Origin: Salana multivorans | GTDB taxonomy: Bacteria; Actinomycetota; Actinomycetes; Actinomycetales; Beutenbergiaceae | Direction of reading: 5' to 3' | Length of the DNA: 64,000 nt | NCBI RefSeq assembly: GCF_003751805.1 | Contig: NZ_RKHQ01000001.1 | Coordinates: 2,294,001-2,358,000, forward strand | In this document: positions 28,014 through 38,682 of the stretch, one piece after another | Position numbering within the stretch: the first letter of the stretch is position 1 | How the letters are laid out: every line of letters starts with the position of its first letter | Position numbers and translations under genes: made by a program | Notes under the pieces: model-generated | The model's database searches: none | Seen by the model: the letters and a program-made list of their open reading frames with translations, nothing else | Told to the model about the DNA's origin: nothing

Positions 28014-30544
28014 TCGTTGTCTCCACCTGTCGAAAGAGTTGCGTTGATACCTGTGCTGCCGTCGTCGCCGGTGGCCGCGGGGGCGGTCGCGTCCGGCCAC
28101 ACCCACTCGGCGATCTCGGGCAGGTCCTCGCCGTGCGCCCGCGTGTACGCCCGCGCCTCGATCCGCTTGTCCGCCATGCGCTGGCGCAGGCCCGCGTAGC
28201 GGGCGGCCAGGCCGGGGACCCGGTCGATGACGTCGATGACGAGCCGGAACCGGTCGAGGTCGTTGAGCATCACCATGTCGAAGGGCGTCGTCGTCGTGCC
28301 CTCCTCCTTGTAGCCGCGCACGTGGATGTTCGCGTGGTTCGTGCGGCGGTAGGTGAGGCGGTGGATGAGCCACGGGTAGCCGTGGTAGGCGAAGATGACC
28401 GGCCGGTCCGTCGTGAAGTAGGAGTCGAAGTCCCGGTCGGACAGGCCGTGCGGGTGCTCCGACTCGCTGTTGAGCCGCATGAGGTCGACGACGTTCACGA
28501 CGCGCACCCGCAGGTCCGGGACGTTGCGGCGCAGCAGGTCGGCCGCCGCGAGCGCCTCGAGCGTCGGGACGTCACCGGCGCAGGCCAGCACGACGTCGGG
28601 CTCCTCGCCGTCGACCTCCGACCCGGCCCACTCCCAGATGCCGAGGCCGCGCGTGCAGTGCGCGATCGCCTCGTCCATCGTGAGGTACTGCGGGGCCGGC
28701 TGCTTGCCCGCGACGACGACGTTGACGTAGTCGCGGCTGCGCAGGCAGTGGTCGTAGGTGGACAGGAGCGTGTTGGCGTCGGCCGGCAGGTAGACGCGGA
28801 CGACCTCGGGCTTCTTGTTGACGACGTGGTCGATGAAGCCGGGGTCCTGGTGGCTGAAGCCGTTGTGGTCCTGGCGCCAGACGTGGCTCGACAGCAGGTA
28901 GTTGAGCGAGGAGATCGGACGGCGCCACGGGATCTCCCGCGTCACCTTGAGCCACTTCGCGTGCTGGTTGAGCATCGAGTCGATGATGTGGATGAAGGCC
29001 TCGTAGCAGTTGAACAGGCCGTGCCGGCCGGTCAGGAGGTACCCCTCGAGCCAGCCCTGGCACTGGTGCTCCGAGAGCATCTCGACGACGCGGCCGTCGA
29101 CGCCCAGGTGCTCGTCCGTGTCCTCGCCCGCGTGCAGCTCGGCGTTCCACGCCTTGTCGGTCGCGCCGAACACCGCCTGCAGCCGGTTCGACGCGGTCTC
29201 GTCCGGACCGAAGATGCGGAAGTTCGTCGGGTTGAGCCGGATGACCTCGCGCAGCCACTCGCCGAGGACGCGGGTGTTCTCGTGCAGGCCGGAGCCCGGC
29301 GTCGGCACGTCGACCGCGAACTCGCGGAAGTCCGGCAGGCGCAGGTCGTGCATGAGGAGGCCGCCGTTGGCGTGCGGGTTGTCGCTCATCCGGAGCTGGC
29401 CGGCGGGGGTGATTGCCTCGATGTCGTCGTCGACCCGGCCGTCGTCGTCGAACAGCTCCTCGGGGCGGTAGGACGCGAGCCAGTCCGCGAGGACCTGGAG
29501 GTGCTCGGGGGTGTCCCGTGCGCTCGCGAGCGGCACCTGGTGGGCGCGCCAGGAGCCCTCGGCGCGCTTGCCGTCGATGTACTCGGGGCAGGTCCAGCCC
29601 TTGGGCGTGCGGAAGATGATCATCGGCCACATCGGACGGGACGTGTCGCCGGCCGCCGCGCGCTCCTTGATCGCGACGATCTCGTCGAGGACCTGGTCGA
29701 GCAGGACGGCGAACCGCCGGTGGATCGAGACGGGGTCCTCGTCGTCGAACCCGGCGACGAACTCGTGCGGTGTGTGGCCGTAGCCGCGCATGAGGTCGCG
29801 CAGCTCGTCGTCGCCGATCCGGGCGAGCACGGTCGGGTTCGCGATCTTGTACCCGTTGAGGTGGAGGATCGGCAGGACGACGCCGTCGGTGGCCGGGTCG
29901 ACGAACTTGTTCGAGTGCCACGACGTCGCGAGCGGGCCGGTCTCCGCCTCGCCGTCGCCGACGACCGCGAGGACGAGCAGGTCCGGGTTGTCGAACGCGG
30001 CGCCGTAGGCGTGGCTCAGCGCGTAGCCGAGCTCACCGCCCTCGTGGATCGAGCCCGGCGTCTCGGGCGCGACGTGGCTGGGGATGCCGCCCGGGAAGGA
30101 GAACTGGCGGAACAGCCGGCGCAGGCCCTCGGCGTCGCGCGTGATGTCCGTGTAGGTCTCCGAGTACGTGCCGTCGAGGTAGGCGCCCGCGACGAGGCCG
30201 GGCCCGCCGTGGCCGGGGCCCGTGATGTAGATGGTCGAGAGGTCGCGCTCCTTGATCGCCCGGTTGGCGTGCGCGTAGAGGAAGGTGAGCCCCGGCGTCG
30301 TGCCCCAGTGGCCGAGCAGGCGGGGCTTCACGTCCTCGCGCGTCAGGGGCGTGCGCAGGAGCGGGTTGTCGAGGAGGTAGATCTGCCCCACCGACAGGTA
30401 GTTGGCGGCGCGCCACCAGCGGTCGATGCGGTGGAGGGTGGTGTCGTCGAGCGGCGTGGCCGGGCGGTAGCGCCAGCCGGTGGCGGTCGACGAGTCCGTG
30501 GTGGGCTCGGGCGTGTGCTCGGGGGTGTGCTCCGCTGCTGCCAT
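28010..30544 (-). CDS. xfp: xylulose-5-phosphate/fructose-6-phosphate phosphoketolase
   Basis: 844 residues, TPP-dependent. It cleaves xylulose 5-phosphate (and often fructose 6-phosphate) with phosphate to acetyl phosphate plus a shorter sugar phosphate. Family signatures: [47 protein letters not shown], the TPP motif [19 protein letters not shown], and [15 protein letters not shown]. Downstream pta and ackA turn the acetyl phosphate into acetyl-CoA or acetate plus ATP, giving a bypass around lower glycolysis. The N terminus has a short HTPEHTPEP repeat. Confidence 0.97.
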   Translation of the reverse strand: MAAAEHTPEHTPEPTTDSSTATGWRYRPATPLDDTTLHRIDRWWRAANYLSVGQIYLLDNPLLRTPLTREDVKPRLLGHWGTTPGLTFLYAHANRAIKERDLSTIYITGPGHGGPGLVAGAYLDGTYSETYTDITRDAEGLRRLFRQFSFPGGIPSHVAPETPGSIHEGGELGYALSHAYGAAFDNPDLLVLAVVGDGEAETGPLATSWHSNKFVDPATDGVVLPILHLNGYKIANPTVLARIGDDELRDLMRGYGHTPHEFVAGFDDEDPVSIHRRFAVLLDQVLDEIVAIKERAAAGDTSRPMWPMIIFRTPKGWTCPEYIDGKRAEGSWRAHQVPLASARDTPEHLQVLADWLASYRPEELFDDDGRVDDDIEAITPAGQLRMSDNPHANGGLLMHDLRLPDFREFAVDVPTPGSGLHENTRVLGEWLREVIRLNPTNFRIFGPDETASNRLQAVFGATDKAWNAELHAGEDTDEHLGVDGRVVEMLSEHQCQGWLEGYLLTGRHGLFNCYEAFIHIIDSMLNQHAKWLKVTREIPWRRPISSLNYLLSSHVWRQDHNGFSHQDPGFIDHVVNKKPEVVRVYLPADANTLLSTYDHCLRSRDYVNVVVAGKQPAPQYLTMDEAIAHCTRGLGIWEWAGSEVDGEEPDVVLACAGDVPTLEALAAADLLRRNVPDLRVRVVNVVDLMRLNSESEHPHGLSDRDFDSYFTTDRPVIFAYHGYPWLIHRLTYRRTNHANIHVRGYKEEGTTTTPFDMVMLNDLDRFRLVIDVIDRVPGLAARYAGLRQRMADKRIEARAYTRAHGEDLPEIAEWVWPDATAPAATGDDGSTGINATLSTGGDNE

Positions 30545-30551
30545 GGGGTCT

Positions 30552-30594
30552 AGCCTGCCCTGTTTTCCCGGCTCGCACGAGGGACGTTCGCCCC
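30552..30594 (-). promoter_or_regulatory. xfp operon promoter with DosR-like box
   Basis: On the minus strand the box GGGGCGAACGTCCC (30581-30594; 11 of 14 core matches) is followed after 23 bp by CAGGCT (30552-30557), then 7 bases to the ATG at 30544. No Shine-Dalgarno is seen, so the transcript is probably leaderless. The box centre is ~43 bp upstream of that start. Confidence 0.5.
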
Positions 30595-30613
30595 CTCGCC
30601 GTCCGCGCGCGGA

Positions 30614-31489
30614 CTACCGCGGGTCCGGAGCCGGGGCTGCGGCCGGGGCCGGGCGGCGGTCGATGGCCTCGTCGCGGACCATCCGGTACCAGACGACGAG
30701 CGCGAACCCGGCGAACACGAACCACTCGGCGGCGTAGGCCAGGTTGCGCAGGTTCCCGCCGTCGTCGGTCTCCAGGGTCGGCCGGTCGAGCGTGACGAGC
30801 CCCGGGTCAGCCTCCGCCTGCACGACGTACACGTTGTAGATCGGCAGTCCCCAGACGCCGGCGAAGTACGCGGGGGAGAGCGAGGGCACCTCACCCTCGC
30901 GCGGGGGGGCGGGGACGTACGCCTCGCCGGCGGCGACCGAGCCGAGCAGCGTCACCTCGCCGGCGGGGGCCGGCGGGACGACGGGGCGCCCGTCGGCGTC
31001 GGCGGCCGCGTCCGTCGCGACGAAGCCGCGCACGACGACGACCCACGGCCGGTCGTCGCGGCCGGTCTCCCGCAGGGGGGTGACGACGAGGTCGCCCTCG
31101 ACGCCGTCGACCGAGCGGCCGGGCACGAGAACCTCCAGCTCGGGGACGAACACGCCCGTCACCGTGACCGGCCGGCCCACGTCGCGGCCCATGAGGTGCG
31201 CCCCCGGCTCGACGACCTCGCCGAGCGGACGCGCCGCCGTGTGGGCGAGCTCCTCCGCCTGGGCCTGCGCCGCCGCCTGGGTCGTGGCGTAGGCGCGGTC
31301 GATCTGCCAGGCGCCGAGCCGCACGCAGACGATCGCCGCGACGACGAGGATCGCGAGCAGCCCGAGCATCCGCGGGGTGCGGGCCGCGTCGACGAGCTCG
31401 CGTCGCGTCGGCCGGGACCGCAGTCCCGGGCGGGTGGCGGCGCCGGGGTCCGTCGTCGGGTCCGACGGTGCCGACGCGGTGGTGCTCAC
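30614..31489 (-). CDS. SURF1-family cytochrome oxidase assembly protein
   Basis: 291 residues, two membrane helices: LLAILVVAAIVCVRLGAWQIDRA (~43-65) and YAAEWFVFAGFALVVWYRMVRDE near the C terminus, enclosing an extracytoplasmic domain. LGAWQIDRA and NLAYAAEWFVFAGFALVVW are classic SURF1 features. SURF1 assists heme a insertion or assembly of aa3-type cytochrome c oxidase. GTG start with TAGGCT 6 bases upstream (31496-31501), so probably leaderless. Confidence 0.88.
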   Translation of the reverse strand: MSTTASAPSDPTTDPGAATRPGLRSRPTRRELVDAARTPRMLGLLAILVVAAIVCVRLGAWQIDRAYATTQAAAQAQAEELAHTAARPLGEVVEPGAHLMGRDVGRPVTVTGVFVPELEVLVPGRSVDGVEGDLVVTPLRETGRDDRPWVVVVRGFVATDAAADADGRPVVPPAPAGEVTLLGSVAAGEAYVPAPPREGEVPSLSPAYFAGVWGLPIYNVYVVQAEADPGLVTLDRPTLETDDGGNLRNLAYAAEWFVFAGFALVVWYRMVRDEAIDRRPAPAAAPAPDPR

Positions 31490-31501
31490 CCGGCCAGCCT
31501 A
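31490..31501 (-). promoter_or_regulatory. -10 box of the SURF1 gene
   Basis: TAGGCT on the minus strand (31496-31501), 6 bases before the GTG at 31489. Confidence 0.45.
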
Positions 31502-31527
31502 CGTCCGGGAGAGCACCACCGCCGTCG

Positions 31528-33303
31528 TCACTCCGTGCGCCAGCTGTGCCAGAGCCGGGCGTACTCGCCGTCCGCCTCGACGAGCTCGTGGTGCGAGCCG
31601 ATCTCGGCGATCCGGCCGGCGTCGATGACGGCGACGCGGTCGGCGTCGTGCGCCGTGTAGAGCCGGTGCGCGATCGCGACGACGGTCCGGCCCGCCAGCA
31701 CGGCCCCGAGCGACGTCTCCAGCTCGCGCGCCGCGCGCGGGTCGATGAGCGACGTCGCCTCGTCGAGCACGAGGGTGTGCGGGTCGAGCAGCACGAGCCG
31801 CGCGAGCGCGAGCTGCTGCGCCTGCGCCGGGGTCAGCTCGTGACCGCCGGAGCCGACCTCGGTCTCCAGGCCCTCGGGAAGCGCGAGCGCCCAGCCGAGG
31901 GCGTCGACGGCGGCCAGCGCGTCCCGCAGCTCGTCGGTCGTCGCCTCGGGCTTGGCGAGGTAGAGGTTGTCCGCGAGCGTCCCGACGAAGACGTGGTGCT
32001 CCTGCGTCACGAGCGCGACCTGGCGGCGCAGGTCCTCCAGCGGCAGCTCGACCAGCGGCACGCCGCCGACCGTCACCCGACCGGCCGTCGGGGGGTGCAC
32101 GCCGGCGAGCATCCGGCCGAACGTCGACTTGCCGGCGCCCGAGGGCCCGACGATCGCGAGCCGCTCGCCGACCTCGAGGTCGAGGTCGATGCCGTGCAGC
32201 ACGGGCGTGCCCTCGCGGTAGGCGTACTCGACGCCCTCGGCCACGACGTGGTCGTCGGCGGGGACGTCGTCGCCGGCCACCCGGTCGCCCGGGACGTCCT
32301 TGACGCCGTAGATGCGCGCGAGCGAGACGGTCGCGACCTGGATCTCGTCGACCCAGAAGATGAGCTCCCACACGGGGCCCATGAGCTGCATCGCGTACAT
32401 CGCGACCACGACGACGGCACCCTCGGTGACGTAGCCCTGGCCGACGAGCCAGGCGCCCCACACGAGGACCGCGACGGCGGGGATGCCGAACGCGAGGTCG
32501 ATCGAGGGGAACAGGACGTTGCGCAGGCGCATCGTCCGCGCCTCGGCCTTGGCGATCTCCCGGATGTCGGACTCGCCCCGGTCGCGGCGGCGCTTGGCGA
32601 GCGCGAGCGCCTCGACCGTCCGCGCGCCCTCGACCGTCTCGGCGAAGGTCCCGTTCATCACGGCCCAGCGCCGGGACTCCTCGAGGTAGGCGGGCGTCGC
32701 GCGCTTGAGGTACCAGCGCACGGCCGTCACGATGAGCGGCACGCCGAGCAGGATCGCGATCGCGGTCTGCCAGGACACGACGAAGGCGACGACGATCGTG
32801 ATGAGGATCGTCGCGACGCTCACGATGACGCGCGGGATGCCGAACCGGATCGTGTGCTGGACGCGGTCGACGTCGTTCGTCGTGCGGCTGACGAGGTCGC
32901 CCGTCCCGGCCCGCTCGATGGTCGACAGCGGCAGCGCCGTCACGGTCTCGATGAAGTCCTCGCGCATCTGCGCGAAGACCGTCTCGCCGAGGACGAGGGC
33001 CGAGCGCTGCGCGAACCGGATCGTCACGGCCTGGATCACGACGGCGACGACGAGGATGCCGATCATGACGTTGACGCCGGTGGCGGTCGCCGTGTCGTTC
33101 TGGAAGCCGTCGACCATCCGGCCGAGGACGATCGGGCCGGTGAGGCCGGCGACCGCGGCGACGACCTGGAGGATCGCGACGCGCGAGAAGCCGGCGCGGT
33201 GGCCGCGGAACAGGCCGGCGACGTGAGTGCGCAGGCGCTCGCCGTCGGCGACGGGGAGCATGGTCGGGTCACCGAGCGCGGTGGTGTTCGGGGTGATGCT
33301 CAT
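31528..33303 (-). CDS. ABC exporter half-transporter with intact Walker motifs
   Basis: 591 residues: six membrane helices then a nucleotide-binding domain. Walker A AIVGPSGAGKSTFGRML, Walker B TLVLDEATSLID and the H-loop AIAHRLYTA are canonical. The signature motif is degenerate (ELTPAQAQQLALAR instead of LSGGQ). It overlaps the upstream half-transporter by 4 bp (ATGA) and shows the complementary defect, so the two almost certainly form a heterodimer. Substrate unknown; family members export drugs, lipids or peptides. Confidence 0.92.
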   Translation of the reverse strand: MSITPNTTALGDPTMLPVADGERLRTHVAGLFRGHRAGFSRVAILQVVAAVAGLTGPIVLGRMVDGFQNDTATATGVNVMIGILVVAVVIQAVTIRFAQRSALVLGETVFAQMREDFIETVTALPLSTIERAGTGDLVSRTTNDVDRVQHTIRFGIPRVIVSVATILITIVVAFVVSWQTAIAILLGVPLIVTAVRWYLKRATPAYLEESRRWAVMNGTFAETVEGARTVEALALAKRRRDRGESDIREIAKAEARTMRLRNVLFPSIDLAFGIPAVAVLVWGAWLVGQGYVTEGAVVVVAMYAMQLMGPVWELIFWVDEIQVATVSLARIYGVKDVPGDRVAGDDVPADDHVVAEGVEYAYREGTPVLHGIDLDLEVGERLAIVGPSGAGKSTFGRMLAGVHPPTAGRVTVGGVPLVELPLEDLRRQVALVTQEHHVFVGTLADNLYLAKPEATTDELRDALAAVDALGWALALPEGLETEVGSGGHELTPAQAQQLALARLVLLDPHTLVLDEATSLIDPRAARELETSLGAVLAGRTVVAIAHRLYTAHDADRVAVIDAGRIAEIGSHHELVEADGEYARLWHSWRTE

Positions 33304-35288
33304 CGCACGGTCACCTCCTCGGGGTTCTCGCAGGTCTGGTCGGTCTGGTGGTGCGGATCGGCCGCGTCGTCCTCGGGGACGCCCGGCGTCTCGGCCGGGG
33401 AGTCGTCGACCGAGCGGCTGACGACGCGCCGGTAGGCGATGGCCGCCTCGCCGCGGTCGGCCGTCAGGCCGCCGGGGCGACCCGGCCGGTCGACCTCGCC
33501 GCGCGCGGCGCGCTCCGCGTCGTCCATGAGCTGCTCGTGCGTGCCTCGGGCGCGCACGACGCCGTCCTGCAGGAGCACGACCTCGTCCATCTGGTCGAGC
33601 ATGAGCGGGCTCGCGGTCACGACGACCGTCGTCCGCTCCCGGCGCGACGCCGGGAGCGACCGCGCGATGCGGGCCTCCGTGTGCGCGTCGACGGCGGACG
33701 TCGGCTCGATGAGGACGAGGACGTCCGCGTCGGTGAGCAGCGCGCGGGCCAGAGCGGCACGTTGACGCTGTCCACCGGAGAGCGAGCGCCCCTTCTCCTC
33801 GAGCCGGCCCTCGAGCCCGTCGGGGACGGAGTCGATGACGTCGGCGGCGTCCGCCACGGCGAGCGCGGCCCGCACGCGGGTCCTGTCACCGTCGCCGCGC
33901 GAGTCGAGCTCGTCGGCGAGGACGCCGGTGAACAGCGTCGGCGTCGCCTCGGAGACGACGATCCGCTCGCGCACCTCGGCCACGGGGACCGAGCGCAGCG
34001 GCACGCCCCCGAGGGTGGGGCTCGCGGCCGGGTCGGCGGTGTCCTCGAGCCGGCCGAGGCGCATGGCGAGCGCGGCCGAGGAGTCCGGGTCGGCGCTGAC
34101 GAGCGCGACGGTGCGGCCCGGTGCGACCGTGAGGCCGCTCGCCGGGTCGTGGAGCTCGCCCCGGCGCGGCAGCGTCGAGGACGCGGACGCCCGGTCGGCG
34201 CCCGTCCCGTCGGTCGTGTCAGCCGCGACGTCCGCGGCAGCGGCGTCGGACGCGGTGTCGCTGACGGCCGGTGCGACGTTGAGCACGCGCTGGACGCGGC
34301 GGATCGCGATGCGGGCGCGGGTGAGGAACGTGATGCCCTGGGTCGCGGAGCTGAGCGGGTTCGTCAGGTACGCGGCGAACCCGTAGAACATGACGAGGTC
34401 GGCGACGCTGAGGTCGCCGGCCAGCGCCATCCGGGCACCGATCCACATGACGACCGCGAGGAACAGGCCGGGCAGGAGCGCCTGCATGGCGTCGAGGAGC
34501 GACTGCACGCCGGCGACGGCGACACCGGCGTCCCGCACCTTGTGCGACTGGCGGCGGTAGCGGGCCGTGAAGACCTCCTCGCCGCCGATGCCGCGCAGGA
34601 TGCGCAGGCCCGAGACGGTGTCCGAGCCGAGCGTGGTGAGCTTGCCGTTCTGCTCGCGCTGGGCGCCCTGGAGACGCTGCAGCGGGCGCACGATGAAGGC
34701 GAGGACGGCCGCGACGAGCGGGACGCCGAGGAGCACGCCGATGCCGAGCGCGACCGAGGAGCGCATGAGCAGGACCGCCACCACGAGGTAGGCGATGATG
34801 CTGCCGAGGAAGCGGCCGAGGAACGAGTAGATCTCGCCGATGCGCGGGCCGTCGGTGCTCACGGTGGCGAGCACCTCGCCGGTCGGGACCTCCCGGCGCA
34901 GGGCGTCGCCGGTCTCGGTCACGTGCCGGCCGACGACGCTGACCGTCCCGAGGCACGCGCGCAGCCACGCTGCGACGTCGACCTGGTGGGCGAGCATCCC
35001 GGTGAAGGCGCGGACGACCCAGATGGCGAGCATCGCGCCGCACCACAGGAGCAGCGTGCGGGACAGGCCGTTGGACAGGCCGGCGCCGACGACCTGGCCG
35101 AGGATCCACGGCGCGGCGGCCTGGGTCAGTGCGTTGACGATGCCGAGGGCGATCCCGGCGGCGACGAGCCAGCGCTGTTCGCGCGCGCGCCAGAGGAGGA
35201 AACGCGCGACCGAGCGGGTCGGTGCGGGGGAGGCTGGGAGACGGTAGAGGTCGAGCACGCGGGAGACGCTACGCGGCACCTCCGACAT
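33300..35288 (-). CDS. ABC exporter half-transporter with degenerate ATP-binding site
   Basis: 662 residues from the chosen start. Six membrane helices are followed by a nucleotide-binding domain that has lost key residues: the P-loop reads VSADPDSSAALAM in place of GxxGxGKS, the Q-loop Gln is missing (VVSEATPTLF), Walker B Asp is replaced (VLVLIEPTSAVD), and the H-loop His is absent (VVVTASPLMLD). The signature LSGGQRQRAALAR is perfect. It can thus complete the partner's ATP site but probably not hydrolyse at its own. The ATG at 35288 is preferred over 35372: the 28 extra codons are rich in TTG, CCA, CAA, CGA, GAT, AAA and ACT, unlike the gene body. Confidence 0.9.
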   Translation of the reverse strand: MSEVPRSVSRVLDLYRLPASPAPTRSVARFLLWRAREQRWLVAAGIALGIVNALTQAAAPWILGQVVGAGLSNGLSRTLLLWCGAMLAIWVVRAFTGMLAHQVDVAAWLRACLGTVSVVGRHVTETGDALRREVPTGEVLATVSTDGPRIGEIYSFLGRFLGSIIAYLVVAVLLMRSSVALGIGVLLGVPLVAAVLAFIVRPLQRLQGAQREQNGKLTTLGSDTVSGLRILRGIGGEEVFTARYRRQSHKVRDAGVAVAGVQSLLDAMQALLPGLFLAVVMWIGARMALAGDLSVADLVMFYGFAAYLTNPLSSATQGITFLTRARIAIRRVQRVLNVAPAVSDTASDAAAADVAADTTDGTGADRASASSTLPRRGELHDPASGLTVAPGRTVALVSADPDSSAALAMRLGRLEDTADPAASPTLGGVPLRSVPVAEVRERIVVSEATPTLFTGVLADELDSRGDGDRTRVRAALAVADAADVIDSVPDGLEGRLEEKGRSLSGGQRQRAALARALLTDADVLVLIEPTSAVDAHTEARIARSLPASRRERTTVVVTASPLMLDQMDEVVLLQDGVVRARGTHEQLMDDAERAARGEVDRPGRPGGLTADRGEAAIAYRRVVSRSVDDSPAETPGVPEDDAADPHHQTDQTCENPEEVTVR

Positions 35289-35315
35289 CGGGCCAGTCGT
35301 TTTCCGCGTGTCGAT

Positions 35316-35327
35316 CGAATCGATTCG
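35316..35327. promoter_or_regulatory. 12-bp palindrome upstream of the ABC exporter pair
   Basis: CGAATCGATTCG is a perfect palindrome, ~30 bp before the chosen start at 35288, in an AT-richer patch. Possible operator. Confidence 0.35.
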
Positions 35328-35458
35328 GGGCGTGTCGTTCCGCGGGTCTTGCGTTGGCAACGCCGAGGTCATCCGGCGGTCACGGGAGCCTTTTTCACGG
35401 CCCTGGTCGGGACCGCGGCGCGCGCGGCCGGCTGGTCGGCCGGGCCGGCCGGGGTGGG

Positions 35459-36439
35459 TCAGCCGATGACGGCGAGGAGCGCGGTCTCGGCCGCGGCCAG
35501 GTTCGCGTCGATCGTCGCCGCGTCGCTCGCGAGCATCGAGGCGAAGGTCGCGGCGGGGTCGGCGACCTCGACGCCGGGGTTCGCGTCGCGCACGGCCTGG
35601 TCGAAGGCCGTTTGCTGGTCGGTGAGCGTGGTCTCGAGGTCGCCGCGCGCGCTCTCGACGGCGTCGCGGTCACCCGAGCGCAGCGCGTCGGCGTAGGCGG
35701 TGTAGAGCGGGACGAGCGCACCGCTCTGCTCGGCGACGAGCGAGCAGACCCCCGCGGTTGCCTCGCCGCACCCCGCGGCGAACAGCTCGGCCCGGCGCTG
35801 CGCCGGCTCGACGTACGCCGGCCCGACCGCGTCGGCGATCTGCCCCCACGTGTCCGTCTCGACCGGGACGCAGCCCGAGTCGGAGACCGAGCACTCCGCG
35901 AGGAGGCCGTCGAGCGTCGCGACGCCCGCCGTCTGCGCCTGCTGGACCTCGAGGATCGCCGGGTAGCTCTCGCAGAAGCCCGTTGCCAGCTCGGCCGCGG
36001 CCGCGACCTGCTCCTGGTACGCCGTGAGCGCCTCGGCATCGGCCGTGCGGCGGGCCTGGGCCTCGGCTCGGCCGGGGAACTCCTCGGGCACCTTGCCGAG
36101 CGAGACCTCGGGCGCGGCGGCGGCCGCGACGGTCGCGGCGTGCGTCTGGATCCGGTCGCACTCGGCGCGGAACGCCGCGACGCCGTCGGCATCGGCCGGG
36201 CTCGCCAGCGCGGCGAGGTCGATCGGCGGGGTCGCGAGCAGCCCGAGCGCGTCGGACTCCCAGGCGTCGAGGTCGGCGTTCGCCGTCGCGACCGCCTCCT
36301 CGTTCCACGCGGTCTGCTGGCTGCGCTGCCACACGAGCAGGGCGCCGAGGGCCACCGCGAGCGTCACGACGATCGAGATGAGCGCGGGGACGAACGAGCG
36401 GCGCTTGCGGGGACGAACGTGGGCGCGAGGGACGGTCAC
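35459..36439 (-). CDS. membrane-anchored extracytoplasmic protein with six cysteines (unknown function)
   Basis: 326 residues; not recognised. A basic N terminus (RPRKRRS) is followed by one membrane helix, [23 protein letters not shown], then ~290 Ala/Glu-rich, mostly helical residues outside the membrane. Six cysteines ([28 protein letters not shown]) could form three disulfides. The GTG at 36439 is chosen: it directly precedes the basic-helix N terminus, and CACAGT lies 7 bases upstream. The GTG at 36448 is an alternative. It stands alone between the ABC exporter and DUF3817. Confidence 0.65.
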   Translation of the reverse strand: MTVPRAHVRPRKRRSFVPALISIVVTLAVALGALLVWQRSQQTAWNEEAVATANADLDAWESDALGLLATPPIDLAALASPADADGVAAFRAECDRIQTHAATVAAAAAPEVSLGKVPEEFPGRAEAQARRTADAEALTAYQEQVAAAAELATGFCESYPAILEVQQAQTAGVATLDGLLAECSVSDSGCVPVETDTWGQIADAVGPAYVEPAQRRAELFAAGCGEATAGVCSLVAEQSGALVPLYTAYADALRSGDRDAVESARGDLETTLTDQQTAFDQAVRDANPGVEVADPAATFASMLASDAATIDANLAAAETALLAVIG

Positions 36440-36534
36440 GGGTTCCACTGTGCCAGGCCACGCGTCGATCCGGGCCTCACCGGCCGGGCGTGGGGGAGAA
36501 TCGACTCGTCCCACTGCCCCGCGAAGGACCCGAG

Positions 36535-36954
36535 ATGACGAGCGCCGCCAGCGCACCCGAGACCCCCGAACCGCCCCAGACGCCCGCGACGGACGCGCCG
36601 CCGGCCTCGACGGCGGAGCCGACCCGTGCCGCCTTCACCCGGTACAAGGTGATGGCGTGGGTGACGGGAACGTTCCTGCTCCTGCTGTGCGTCGAGATGG
36701 TCCTCAAGTACGTCCTGCAGGTCAACGGCCAGGACCAGCCGGTCATCGGGAACTGGATCGCGATCGTGCACGGCTGGATCTACGTCGTCTACGCGGCCAC
36801 CTGCCTGCAGATCTGGAGCGCCGCGCGGTGGGGCTTCGGCCGGCTCGTCGTCATGATCCTCGGCGGCATCGTCCCGGTGCTGTCGTTCGTGGTCGAGGCG
36901 CGGGCCGCGCGCTGGCCGCTCGTCGAGCGGACCGCCTACCCCGCATCGCCCTGA
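36535..36954 (+). CDS. DUF3817 membrane protein
   Basis: 139 residues. A ~30-residue Pro/Ala/Thr-rich N terminus is followed by [29 protein letters not shown] and two more membrane segments with [23 protein letters not shown], the DUF3817 pattern. This family regularly sits next to guaA in actinobacteria; its role is unknown. GAAGGA at 36523-36528 serves the ATG at 36535. Confidence 0.85.
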   Translation: MTSAASAPETPEPPQTPATDAPPASTAEPTRAAFTRYKVMAWVTGTFLLLLCVEMVLKYVLQVNGQDQPVIGNWIAIVHGWIYVVYAATCLQIWSAARWGFGRLVVMILGGIVPVLSFVVEARAARWPLVERTAYPASP

Positions 36955-36975
36955 GCGCCGGCGGGCCGCCGGCGC
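36955..36975 (+). terminator. hairpin between DUF3817 and guaA
   Basis: GCGCCGGC (36955-36962) pairs with GCCGGCGC (36968-36975) around a 5-base loop, beginning at the DUF3817 stop and ending just before the guaA -10. Confidence 0.5.
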
Positions 36976-36979
36976 CGCC

Positions 36980-36992
36980 TATCCTTGGTGCC

Positions 36993-36995
<3 letters not shown>
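36980..36995 (+). promoter_or_regulatory. -10 box and leaderless start of guaA
   Basis: TATCCT (36980-36985), 7 bases, GTG at 36993. Confidence 0.5.
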
Positions 36996-38633
<1,638 letters not shown>

Positions 38634-38648
38634 CCCGCCGTCGGCGGG
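38634..38648 (+). terminator. short hairpin after guaA
   Basis: CCCGCC (38634-38639) and GGCGGG (38643-38648) directly follow the stop codon; 6-bp stem, no U tract. A weak terminator at best, so the next gene may be co-transcribed. Confidence 0.35.
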
Positions 38649-38682
38649 TGAGCCGGGTGGGCTGGGACACGGCCGGGCTGCC

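Noticed and set aside
26541-28199. 552-codon plus-strand frame opposite pta
   Set aside because: Exactly antisense to a well-supported pta gene.
35289-35372. Longer start for the second ABC half-transporter
   Set aside because: Seven of 28 codons end in A or T or are otherwise rare (TTG, CCA, CAA, CGA, GAT, AAA, ACT), unlike the gene body, and a palindrome lies there.
36490-36534. Extended N terminus for the DUF3817 protein
   Set aside because: GAAGGA six bases before the ATG at 36535 decides the start.
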